Assembly: GCA_964536565.1 (NCBI GenBank)
Contig: CAZHXK010000051.1
Coordinates: forward strand, 1-8,154
From: GCA-002688135 sp964536565
GTDB taxonomy: Bacteria; Patescibacteriota; Patescibacteriia; Magasanikbacterales; GCA-002688135
DNA: 8,154 nucleotides
Reading direction: 5' to 3'
This document shows, piece after piece, positions 1-6,087 of the stretch. Each line of letters starts with the position of its first letter. Positions within the stretch are counted from its first letter, which is position 1. Under the pieces are notes generated by a model. That model saw only the letters and a list, made by a program, of their open reading frames with translations, had not been told where the DNA came from and ran no database searches. The position numbers and the translations under genes were made by a program.

Positions 1-150
1 CAACAAAGGTTTGCTTTGCTGGGTTTCCCCATTCGGACATCCTCGGATCAACGGTTGCTTGTCACCTTCCCGAGGCTTTTCGCAGACTGCCACGTCCTTC
101 ATCGGCATTATGTGTCTAGGCATCCACCATACACCCTTATTTCTCTTCAC
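1..150 (-). rRNA. 23S ribosomal RNA, 5' end (partial)
   Basis: The reverse complement contains the conserved start of bacterial 23S rRNA: TATGGTGGATGCC, followed by GATGAAGGACGTG, then AAGCCTCGGGAAGGTGA and CCGAATGGGGAAACCC, in the order and spacing known for domain I. The gene reads leftwards and runs out of the window, so only about 150 nt are present. The 5' end was placed by aligning the TAAGNGTNNANGGTGGATGCC block with the E. coli start and is good to roughly 5 nt. A hairpin at 152-170 lies directly upstream. No 16S gene, tRNA-Ile or tRNA-Ala is found upstream within this window, unlike a classical rrn operon. Confidence 0.97.
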
Positions 151-501
151 TGAAACACGCAATGTGTTTCGTTTCCGACGTGTGTTCCGGCCTATTGAAC
201 TCCGGATCACACAATAATAGATGTTACTTTTTTTGTGAAACTGTGTCGTTAAAGCACAGTTTCGACATACGAGATAAGTTTCACTCTCGACGAGTGTTAA
301 CTTTACTTGAATCCACCTTCTCGAGTGGATTCAAATGTAATTCACTTTCCTTCATGTTCTCCCGCATATACGGAAACACATAAGAAATGTGAATTGATAT
401 TGATTTTGATTTTCAATTGTGACAGATCACATTCGTGAGTTGTCTAACGACGTTCGTACACCAGGTTAGATATACGTTCTATCTGCATAAATGATGCAAA
501 T
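151..501 (-). other. structured leader / upstream region of 23S rRNA
   Basis: This 350-base stretch has no convincing gene but is rich in inverted repeats, listed as plus-strand arm pairs: 152-158/164-170 (GAAACAC, 7 bp); 181-190/202-213 (TGTGT-TCCGG with a 2-nt bulge); 237-245/255-263 (GAAACTGTG, 9 bp perfect); 276-286/292-303 (AAGTT and CACTC steps); 307-316/325-334 (TTGAATCCAC, 10 bp perfect); 339-345/389-395 (AATTCAC, enclosing a smaller CCG/CGG arm). None is followed by a T-tract on the minus strand, so they look like RNA structure in a transcribed 23S precursor rather than terminators. The short open frames here lack ribosome sites and cut through the hairpins. No good separate promoter was seen; a weak TAGACA box reads leftwards near 450. 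Confidence 0.6.
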
Positions 502-555
502 AAAAAACCGCCCAATCACTTGCATAGTGTCTACCCATACAATGATATTGGCCGG
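502..555 (-). terminator. intrinsic terminator of the small RNA
   Basis: On the minus strand CCGGCCAAT (547-555) pairs with ATTGGGCGG (508-516) with one G-G mismatch. The stem continues through CATTG/CAAGTG with small bulges and is followed immediately by six T (A run at 502-507). It lies between the promoter at 674-702 and the 23S gene. Either it ends a separate small RNA, or it acts as an attenuator that rRNA transcription must read through. Confidence 0.75.
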
Positions 556-667
556 ACCCTCTCCACGATGCGTACTGTAACAGTGACTATCGTGGCGAGT
601 TTTGAGACATGTTTTATTACATTGGTCTCCGCAAATTGCTTTGCAAGTCCTCTTTCTCAATCGAACT
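503..667 (-). ncRNA. probable structured small RNA, about 165 nt, unknown family
   Basis: The segment lies between a perfect sigma70 promoter (674-702) and a strong intrinsic terminator (502-555), all on the minus strand, and holds no credible reading frame. Predicted from transcript 5' to 3', given as plus-strand coordinates: a hairpin 640-644/631-635 (GCAAA/TTTGC); a hairpin 625-629+619-622/609-612+604-608 (GAGAC and ATGT with a 2-nt bulge and an A-rich loop); a hairpin 589-595/563-569 (CCACGAT/ATCGTGG) with an inner ACTGT/ACAGT; then the terminator stem. A 7-nt complement, ACTTGCA (642-648) with TGCAAGT (518-524), could close the molecule and compete with both the first hairpin and the inner terminator stem. 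It does not show the hallmarks of 5S rRNA, tRNA, tmRNA, SRP RNA or RNase P RNA. It could instead be an attenuated leader of the 23S transcript. 6S RNA cannot be excluded on size. Confidence 0.6.
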
Positions 668-673
668 GCGTGC

Positions 674-702
674 ATTATATAAGCTATCAAATTGACTGTC
701 AA
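674..702 (-). promoter_or_regulatory. perfect sigma70 promoter (small RNA / 23S rRNA)
   Basis: Minus strand: -35 TTGACA (697-702), spacer of 17 bp, -10 TATAAT (674-679), a perfect consensus on all three counts. Transcription should start near 667. Upstream (703-765) is very A/T-rich with an AAAATATAAATA run, like an UP element. Such strength is typical of stable-RNA promoters. It is the best candidate to drive the small RNA and, by readthrough, the 23S rRNA. Confidence 0.88.
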
Positions 703-845
703 CCTCTTAAATAAGGTCTATTTATATTTTAAATTGGCTAAATTTGGGCAATTATTTTTTGAGCAAAATTGGACTGGGGAAAACTCGTGCATAACGACTT
801 CCTGTGGTCTCGTGCTTGCCTGCTCCATTTGAGTACTTCAGAGTA

Positions 846-874
846 TTCACAAAACCTGTATTTTGTGCTATTAT
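846..874 (+). promoter_or_regulatory. sigma70 promoter of the 205-aa gene
   Basis: -35 TTCACA (846-851) and -10 TATTAT (869-874) are separated by exactly 17 bp, and each has one mismatch to consensus. The start of transcription should be near 882, giving a leader of about 63 nt before the ATG at 945. This position rules out the in-frame ATG at 804 as a start. Confidence 0.75.
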
Positions 875-891
875 ATTCTCATCATTTGAGT

Positions 892-906
892 CGCCCATCC
901 TGGGCG
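892..906 (+). promoter_or_regulatory. 5' leader hairpin
   Basis: CGCCCA (892-897), loop TCC, TGGGCG (901-906): a perfect 6-bp G/C-rich stem about 10 nt from the predicted transcript start. It is not followed by T residues, so it is not a terminator. Hairpins close to a 5' end commonly protect mRNAs from decay, which would fit the equally structured 3' end of this message; that role is inferred. Confidence 0.5.
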
Positions 907-944
907 TGCTTAGGTCAATAATAATTCGACTAGAAGTTCAGAAC

Positions 945-1562
945 ATGAATGCTATCGCATTTCTCAACGGAATCCTCGCCAGTGACAAGATCGAAGGCGC
1001 CGCAGCTGACAGCCACAACAAGGGCTGGTTTGCCTCCAAGCAGGCTGACGAAACCAACCCCGACAACCCGTTCCGTGGGCATGGCCCCACGCGCGTGCGC
1101 GTGGGTGATCTAAGCGGCGACCAGCGTGCCGAGTATGACATCAGCGACGACGTCGATGGTGGCAAGGATGTCTTCCATCCGCTGTATATGCCGTTCGCTG
1201 ATCTCGACGCCGACACCGTCAACAAGAACGCGTCGCCCCTGGCTGCCGTGTGTTACGCATTTGGCGACACCATGATCGAGGATGACACGACGGTCGAGCA
1301 GCTCGGTGCCGTTCTCGAGACACTGATCAATGGCTCCAATACTGCCGGTGCCAAGTTCGTCGGTGACTTCACTCACTGCGCGTTCCAGTGCCACGAGATC
1401 CGCGTCGGATCTCGTGCTTACGGCGACAACGCTCGTGATGACTTCCCGCTCCGCCGTTCGCTCAGCAACGACCTTGCTGCGCTAGACGACTACACCACCA
1501 AGCCCGCTGCCGAGTGGCTGCGTGCACAGGTCACCGCATTCTGCGCGACCAACAAAAGCTAG
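945..1562 (+). CDS. conserved tandem-paralogue protein, possible RyR-like domain (205 aa)
   Basis: The function is not known. The start at 945 was chosen because the promoter at 846-874 excludes the upstream ATG and because similarity to the next gene begins here. No clear Shine-Dalgarno precedes it. It is a soluble protein without signal peptide or membrane segment. Blocks shared with the 202-aa paralogue at 1813 are IEGAA (16-20), H24, W28, PFRGH (42-46), VFHPLYMPFADL (76-87), NKN (93-95), CY (103-104), IEDD (111-114), ING (128-130) and YGDN (159-162). The H..W block followed by HP-x-x-x-P-[FY]-x-[DE]-L and a later N-[KR]-N resembles the RyR repeat domain, although an insert of about 45 residues separates the blocks; this is a tentative match. 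Codon use is visibly richer in G/C and C-ending codons than in the neighbours, consistent with high expression. It has its own promoter and terminator. Confidence 0.9.
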   Translation: MNAIAFLNGILASDKIEGAAADSHNKGWFASKQADETNPDNPFRGHGPTRVRVGDLSGDQRAEYDISDDVDGGKDVFHPLYMPFADLDADTVNKNASPLAAVCYAFGDTMIEDDTTVEQLGAVLETLINGSNTAGAKFVGDFTHCAFQCHEIRVGSRAYGDNARDDFPLRRSLSNDLAALDDYTTKPAAEWLRAQVTAFCATNKS

Positions 1563-1677
1563 TGATCAAACGTCTCAGGACGTTGGATCACATGAAATGA
1601 GTAATACAACTAACTTTGTATGATTCATTTCATCGAGAGACTGCTACGGCAGTTTCTCACCCTTCGTCCTGCGACGA
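1562..1677 (+). other. array of back-to-back hairpins in the 3' UTR
   Basis: Four stem-loops follow the stop codon almost without gaps. First, 1562-1574/1579-1591: 13 positions, one mismatch, loop TCAG; the 5' arm begins in the stop codon. Second, 1592-1600/1625-1633: ATGAAATGA/TCATTTCAT, with inner ATACAA/TTGTAT. Third, 1635-1644/1649-1658: 10 bp with one G-U pair and the stable-type tetraloop TACG. Fourth, 1664-1668/1673-1677: TCGTC, loop CTGC. A terminator hairpin (1683-1702) then closes the unit. The stems differ in sequence, so this is not a copied repeat. It may stabilise the mRNA or be processed into a small RNA. Confidence 0.75.
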
Positions 1678-1682
1678 TTGAG

Positions 1683-1711
1683 GCCACCCTTACGAGGGTG
1701 GCTTTTCATTT
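1683..1711 (+). terminator. intrinsic terminator of the 205-aa gene
   Basis: A perfect 8-bp stem, GCCACCCT (1683-1690) with AGGGTGGC (1695-1702), carries the tetraloop TACG and is followed by TTTTCATTT. Confidence 0.9.
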
Positions 1712-1749
1712 ACACATTTTTTTCAGGTATAAACTCTTCATGTTTGGGG

Positions 1750-1778
1750 TTGACATAAGCCTCTTTTTCATATACCAT
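1750..1778 (+). promoter_or_regulatory. sigma70 promoter of the 202-aa gene
   Basis: A perfect -35 TTGACA (1750-1755), 17-bp spacer, and a weaker -10 TACCAT (1773-1778, 4 of 6). The predicted start is near 1786, leaving a leader of about 27 nt with the ribosome site. The weak -10 suggests lower expression than the upstream paralogue. Confidence 0.65.
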
Positions 1779-1812
1779 AAACGGTGATCATTTCATTCTA
1801 TAGGAGTTCGGC

Positions 1813-2421
1813 ATGATTTCGCCACACGATTTTCTTCTTGAGATATTAACCACAAAAAACATCGAAGGGGCAGCATACGCAACACATGATGGCTCGTGGC
1901 TTCCACGTATGCAGCAGAAACTGGAAGACCCATGCGACCCATTCCGAGGACACCATCACACCAAAATGTACTTGAGAGATTACGACCAGACACTTCGCTT
2001 AATGTGGGAAATCCCCTCAGACGCAGATCCAGATGCGATCGTCTATCATCCGCTCTTTATGCCACTAGCTGAGCTGGGCGTGGATGCAATCAACAAGAAC
2101 GTCGTACCACTTCCGACGCTGTGTTACTTCCTCATCTACTTTGTTTTGGAGGATGACGACACCATGACGGACCTTAGGCACATCCTCACTGGTATCATCA
2201 ATGGCACTGGCCCCGTACACGACATGCTCATCCGCGTGCATCACATCGCATTTATGGGACAGGAGGTTCGTGCCGGCATTCGCCCTTACGGCGATAATAT
2301 CAGCCCCGACTTTGAACCCATCACACACCGACAACAGCGGGGTGAGTCCATGGATAAATGGCGCAAGCTCGGCACAAGCCGTTGGCTTCTCGATCGCGTC
2401 AACACAGTGCTCAATACATAA
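1813..2421 (+). CDS. paralogue of the 205-aa protein, possible RyR-like domain (202 aa)
   Basis: The function is not known. The ATG at 1813 has AGGAG (1802-1806) six bases upstream, so the start is well supported. The protein aligns with the 205-aa protein over nearly its full length: FL..IL, IEGAA (17-21), H25, W29, DPFRGH (42-47), VYHPLFMPLAEL (77-88), NKN (94-96), PL..CY, LEDD (112-115), ING (129-131), EVR.G.R.YGDN (151-162). The most constrained part is HPLxMPxAxL followed by NKN, the block that recalls RyR repeat domains. The hydrophobic run after CY (LIYFVL) is too short for a membrane span. It is more A/T-rich and has ordinary codon use, and it has its own promoter and terminator. The pair looks like an old tandem duplication with diverged expression rather than a recent copy. 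Confidence 0.92.
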   Translation: MISPHDFLLEILTTKNIEGAAYATHDGSWLPRMQQKLEDPCDPFRGHHHTKMYLRDYDQTLRLMWEIPSDADPDAIVYHPLFMPLAELGVDAINKNVVPLPTLCYFLIYFVLEDDDTMTDLRHILTGIINGTGPVHDMLIRVHHIAFMGQEVRAGIRPYGDNISPDFEPITHRQQRGESMDKWRKLGTSRWLLDRVNTVLNT

Positions 2422-2429
2422 GTTTTATG

Positions 2430-2451
2430 ACCACCGTTCGGGTGGTTTTTT
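2430..2451 (+). terminator. intrinsic terminator of the 202-aa gene
   Basis: ACCACC (2430-2435), loop GTTCG, GGTGGT (2441-2446), then a run of T to 2451. It lies nine bases after the stop codon. Confidence 0.9.
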
Positions 2452-2458
2452 GTTTGTA

Positions 2459-2487
2459 TTGACTGAATATCAGCGTCATGCCACACT
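2459..2487 (+). promoter_or_regulatory. weak candidate promoter of the two small genes
   Basis: TTGACT (2459-2464) has one mismatch to the -35 consensus. At the 17-bp spacing used elsewhere in this window the -10 would be CACACT (2482-2487), only 3 of 6. It lies just after a terminator and just before the genes, so a promoter is expected here, but this one is weak. Confidence 0.4.
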
Positions 2488-2513
2488 CAGTTTGGATCTT
2501 TCAAGCAGGACAT

Positions 2514-2816
2514 ATGAAAGCTCAATTATATACTCAAACCGTCTACGAAAGCGTAACGGACTGGAACCACCGAGGAAGTTTTCTACAGCCACGACTCTAC
2601 ATTCCAGATGAAAATCTTGAGATTGTAGTTCATGCTGGTGTTATGAGAGCATGGCACCCTGAAAATATCGATAATCTCGGCGACTTTGTGCGCGAGCTGA
2701 ATATTCCCGAGAGCATGGTCCAAGCCGCCCTAGACTTGAGGAAATCTCAGGACCAAGCGAACTTACATAACTATGCTTTTAAAACTCTGTGCACAGGAAA
2801 AGGAGATCCACCATGA
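2514..2816 (+). CDS. small protein of unknown function (100 aa), first of a paralogous pair
   Basis: Not recognised. The start at 2514 was preferred over the in-frame ATG at 2478 because the candidate promoter covers that codon and AGGA (2507-2510) sits just upstream, although the 3-nt spacing is short. The protein is soluble. A predicted beta-rich part, LYIP followed by LEIVVHAGVMRA (28-46), is followed by a helical part, FVRELNIPESMVQAALDL (58-75). The same pattern occurs in the next gene (VYIP, LRA, TIREIDVP), so the two are homologues that differ mainly in the N-terminus. It ends with TGA in an ATGA overlap with the next start, so the two are co-translated. The tail after residue 80 has no counterpart in the partner. 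Confidence 0.82.
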   Translation: MKAQLYTQTVYESVTDWNHRGSFLQPRLYIPDENLEIVVHAGVMRAWHPENIDNLGDFVRELNIPESMVQAALDLRKSQDQANLHNYAFKTLCTGKGDPP

Positions 2817-3061
2817 AAGGCCTCATCTGCAAACAAGCATCAGACCCCAATTCGCTCTGCGTATACATTCCAGCTCGCACTCTCATGCTCTGGTTTGAGG
2901 GAACTCATCTGCGTGCCGAGCAAGGAAGCAGAGGCGTAGCAGGAGAGACCATTCGGGAAATCGATGTGCCAACTGCTATCATCGCGCGTGCTCGAAAACT
3001 CGTCGATGTGCAAAAAGAACTAGATTCCCACACAGGTTGGGCCAAAGCCTTTCTGAAGTAA
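2813..3061 (+). CDS. small protein of unknown function (82 aa), second of a paralogous pair
   Basis: Not recognised. The ATG at 2813 has AGGAG at 2801-2805, seven bases upstream, and overlaps the stop of the preceding gene by four bases. VYIP (17-20), an alternating strand ending in HLRA (32-35) and TIREIDVP (46-53) followed by a helix match the 100-aa partner with one gap, which indicates a tandem duplication. The overlap suggests equal amounts of both and possibly a heteromer. No signal peptide or membrane segment is seen. A terminator follows seven bases after the stop. Confidence 0.88.
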   Translation: MKGLICKQASDPNSLCVYIPARTLMLWFEGTHLRAEQGSRGVAGETIREIDVPTAIIARARKLVDVQKELDSHTGWAKAFLK

Positions 3062-3067
3062 TCCCTT

Positions 3068-3088
3068 AGCACCAGTTGGTGCTTTTTT
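3068..3088 (+). terminator. intrinsic terminator of the small gene pair
   Basis: AGCACC (3068-3073), loop AGTT, GGTGCT (3078-3083), followed by T to 3088. The T run overlaps the stop codon of the convergent 954-aa gene (3087-3089). On the minus strand the same hairpin is followed by AAGGG, so it should not terminate that gene, and no other minus-strand terminator was seen here. Confidence 0.88.
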
Positions 3089-5951
3089 AATTTTCCAAAT
3101 ACGAATTCAAGTCATCCTCAATAGCGGACTCCGTTGAAATGAGAATCTTTCCTTTTTTCAGCTTTACCATTTGAATGAATCGAAACAACATTTCTCTGTA
3201 CGCTTCCTGATTTTCATTTTGAGGCGTCTCTCCCTCTCCATAATCCTTCCTGAACAACTCCTCAAGCAACTCTTCATCACCACCCTCAAGCCGAGCAGCG
3301 ATCCATTCATGCATTTTGCTTCTGTCATCTGGTGCCGTCTCGATATCATCAGCGATTGCTCCAAGTAACGTAGCCGATCGCCCCGTGTCGTCCAAAATAA
3401 ATATCGTACTTCCCCATTTCATCAGCGACATCGTATCAGCAAGTGTATACAACCCCCCACCACCTACGATAGTAATATTCTTCTGCTCATATGCTATCCG
3501 CGCGCTCAACATTCCGCCATGCTCGGCATGCCGCATATAGTCAGCCTTCAATCGATCCATTCCCTGCAACTCCCAGCCTGATGCGAACGGCGTCACGATT
3601 ACATCAACCGGGGACACAACATACCTCTCATTCTGAGTTGCATTCTCTGACATCTTATTTCCCGGATAGTATGTATTAGCAGCCGGAGAGATGGCGAAAA
3701 AATGAGCTTTATCCGCACGTGCGAGATGATCCATATCTTTCACATACTCTACATTCGCACGTCCAAACGCGACTCCCACACCAGACTGTGTACCCGGAAT
3801 CGCGACATTTGCTGTATGCGCGTGAGCCACACGAGTAATAGCATCTGCATAACCATAATCAACCAGCGGATCATCAACAAACCGGCATCCGTCTACAATA
3901 TTGATCAGTGGCCTGTTTCTGTTTATGCGAAGCTTCTCAAGCACCTCCTCTTCAATATGATACGGAACCGTTTTAGACGGATCATCTTCTTTGTAATGTA
4001 ACTCGACGATTCTGATTGGCGGTGCGTTCTTGAGTAAATATCGATCGCTCCCATCTTTTGCAGTGACTGCTTCGATGTCCGCAGGCTTGTAGTTAGCTAA
4101 GTGCATGTCTGTAGCCTTTACCTCCGGCGTTACACGTTCTGTAGACCATATGTCGTCCATCATGTTCGCATCAATGAAAGCATCATAACGTGTCAGTGTA
4201 TCTTTTATGACATTCACGTAGTTTTGCTGTGACTCCTCAGGAATTTCTTCATCAGCAAACCCAAATTCCATCAGCGCATCCATCTGATCCGTCACATGCA
4301 TCAATGTAAAATGCTCTATCACCTCTCGATATCCACGGACACGCTTCTTCCAATTCTTTGGCTTTTCGTTCAATAATTTTTCCAGAGCTTCTGCGGCGCG
4401 CGTGGCGTAATCAAATGTGTTGAGCACATGTTCTATCCTTTCATACGCATGCATATCGAGAACCGTAGGAATATTGCGAGCCCGTGCCGCACCAACAGAT
4501 GTTCGTCGCTCTTGTGCACCCACCAAAATACGAGTGAATTTCCCTTCGTGAGTCGCACATAAAAATGCGTGCTGTTCCCCTCGAGCGCTTTTTTTGAAAT
4601 GCCCTCTTAATAATTTTCCGTCATCAGAACCCGTTACTTCTACAGCCTTTGCTATTTTTGTCACGTTGTAATAGTCAGGATGACCAAGCAGTGTTTTGCG
4701 TGCAACATAAGACCTATCTGTCTCCTCCCCTAATTCATAATTTAAAAAGAGCGTGTTTCGTCGTGATAACCGTTCGCCGGAAATTTCAGTCGATACCATC
4801 TCCGCTGTTCGCATGACAGCATATACCCCCTCATCACCTCTACGCATCAGCTCATCAAGGAGCGCATCAGGAACAACCTCGCCCGTTTTGAATAACTTAC
4901 GACCAGCTTTTTCAGGATGTTCTATGATCTCATCCGCAATGTCATCCAGAGATTTTCCAGCATCCCACCCACCAATAAACTGCCGTGTCTGCTCGTGATC
5001 CAACGCAACCATCTGTTCAACATCGTTGTTTTCATGCGCCCGACGAACCTTCAATTCCATCACATCTGCAGCGTCCAACCAGTGACCAAACTGCAAAGCT
5101 GCCACACACGAATCAGTTATCAAGCCAAAAGGAATATGCGCATGAATACCTTGGATATCCATGAGTAGTCCTTTGTGGTCGATCTGCACATGTCGCTTCT
5201 TCTTCTGACGCAAACGATCCGCGAGTCCAGATGAAAACATGTGGTTCAGAAACTTAGCTCGCTCATGTTGTGATTCTGCCACCAACCCAGGAGGCGCATC
5301 CTTGAGGCTCGCATGAATCATACGCGCCTCATCCGCATTCATTGACACAAACCGCTTTTTGGTGAACATCTGAGTAGGGATGATTCCTACATGTCTTAAT
5401 AGACTTTCTATATGCATACCCATGTTCCCTTCCAACATCGCGTCCCACATATCCATCCATCGCAGCGTTTCCTCTGAACCAAGCGCAGCTGACGACAACC
5501 GAGTAAGTTCATCCTGATAATTTTCTGATGTGATATGAGGATGCTTTTCTTTAAGCATTAACCGCTCATACACATCCGTACTACCATCGATATCCTGCAT
5601 GAGATCTGGTACACCTGTCTGCGTGATACCAGAAAACTCAACCTGAGATGGATCGGCTTGCTGCGACCAATCGCGCAGCCAACGAAGATGATTAGCCTCG
5701 TCTGAAATACCATCTTTCACGACAGCACGAAGACGCGATCCAACATGTCCGTTTAGCATGGATAGCGCATGCATATTCGTCGCGATCATCTCCTGATCAT
5801 CTACCTCAAAAGAGTCAAAGTTTGTGTGTAGTTCCGCAGGATCCATGTCGACATGAGAACGATCATACAAAATAGATGCGACATGCTGATGCACGTCACG
5901 CTCAAGGCCATGATCCTGTGTTTCATGTTGTTCCCCCTTTTGTCGATCCAT
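3087..5951 (-). CDS. large protein with C-terminal SLOG/LSDAT-like nucleotide-binding domain (954 aa)
   Basis: Residues 681-870 read as a Rossmann-like SLOG fold of the TRPM-associated (LSDAT) type: strand PLINIVDG (681-688); VAIPGTQSGVGVAFGRAN (716-733) as the Gly-rich turn and helix; AHFFAISP (749-756); ITIVGGGGLYTLADTM (826-841); and STIFILDDTGRSATLLGAI (848-866), which matches the family's hydrophobic-[DE]-G-[ST]-G-R-x-A-x-x-x-A ending. SLOG domains bind or process nucleotide-derived ligands. Residues 1-650 are mostly helical and charged and match nothing I recognise; 415-505 looks like a separate alpha/beta unit. No membrane segment or signal peptide is seen. The ATG is one base after the stop of the 44-aa membrane protein and has no Shine-Dalgarno, so translation is probably coupled. 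The reading frame is intact. The SLOG assignment is motif-based, and the enzyme or receptor role is unknown. Confidence 0.93.
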   Translation of the reverse strand: MDRQKGEQHETQDHGLERDVHQHVASILYDRSHVDMDPAELHTNFDSFEVDDQEMIATNMHALSMLNGHVGSRLRAVVKDGISDEANHLRWLRDWSQQADPSQVEFSGITQTGVPDLMQDIDGSTDVYERLMLKEKHPHITSENYQDELTRLSSAALGSEETLRWMDMWDAMLEGNMGMHIESLLRHVGIIPTQMFTKKRFVSMNADEARMIHASLKDAPPGLVAESQHERAKFLNHMFSSGLADRLRQKKKRHVQIDHKGLLMDIQGIHAHIPFGLITDSCVAALQFGHWLDAADVMELKVRRAHENNDVEQMVALDHEQTRQFIGGWDAGKSLDDIADEIIEHPEKAGRKLFKTGEVVPDALLDELMRRGDEGVYAVMRTAEMVSTEISGERLSRRNTLFLNYELGEETDRSYVARKTLLGHPDYYNVTKIAKAVEVTGSDDGKLLRGHFKKSARGEQHAFLCATHEGKFTRILVGAQERRTSVGAARARNIPTVLDMHAYERIEHVLNTFDYATRAAEALEKLLNEKPKNWKKRVRGYREVIEHFTLMHVTDQMDALMEFGFADEEIPEESQQNYVNVIKDTLTRYDAFIDANMMDDIWSTERVTPEVKATDMHLANYKPADIEAVTAKDGSDRYLLKNAPPIRIVELHYKEDDPSKTVPYHIEEEVLEKLRINRNRPLINIVDGCRFVDDPLVDYGYADAITRVAHAHTANVAIPGTQSGVGVAFGRANVEYVKDMDHLARADKAHFFAISPAANTYYPGNKMSENATQNERYVVSPVDVIVTPFASGWELQGMDRLKADYMRHAEHGGMLSARIAYEQKNITIVGGGGLYTLADTMSLMKWGSTIFILDDTGRSATLLGAIADDIETAPDDRSKMHEWIAARLEGGDEELLEELFRKDYGEGETPQNENQEAYREMLFRFIQMVKLKKGKILISTESAIEDDLNSYLEN

Positions 5952-5952
5952 A

Positions 5953-6087
5953 CTATGAGAGCCATCTCAAAACAATCCCCTTCACAATAAGCAGTGTAGC
6001 CAGTGCAAAGAATATTGCCGTCATGAGATAGATTTTTTCCACCCTTCTTTTCTCTGCTTCTGTTTGTGGTTTCTTGTGTTCTTCCAT
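5953..6087 (-). CDS. small single-pass membrane protein (44 aa)
   Basis: A charged N-terminus (MEEHKKPQTEAEKRRVEK) is followed by one hydrophobic span at about 19-40 (IYLMTAIFFALATLLIV and onward) and a short basic tail. The ATG at 6087 is about 25 nt from the start predicted by the TATAAT promoter at 6119-6124; the longer in-frame start at 6159 lies upstream of that promoter and inside the preceding terminator. No ribosome site is visible. Its stop TAG (5953-5955) is one base from the ATG of the 954-aa gene, which implies coupled synthesis and suggests a membrane anchor or partner for the SLOG protein. The basic cluster before the span favours an N-terminus in the cytoplasm. Confidence 0.75.
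   Translation of the reverse strand: MEEHKKPQTEAEKRRVEKIYLMTAIFFALATLLIVKGIVLRWLS

Noticed and set aside
11..383. Open frames over the 23S gene and its leader
   Set aside because: They run antisense to conserved rRNA and through hairpins, and they have no ribosome sites.
418..431. TGTGA-N4-TCACA, like a CRP operator
   Set aside because: CRP-type sites need six bases between the half-sites; here there are four, in a region full of inverted repeats.
630..667. GTTCGATT on the minus strand, like a tRNA T-loop
   Set aside because: It lies at the start of the transcript and no acceptor stem, D-arm or anticodon arm can be built around it.
466..714. Open frames on both strands over the small RNA
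   Set aside because: They cross the terminator and hairpins and have no ribosome sites; the RNA signals explain the region better.
804..944. N-terminal extension of the 205-aa protein from the ATG at 804
   Set aside because: The promoter boxes lie inside it and the paralogue has no matching residues; the transcript would start after this ATG.
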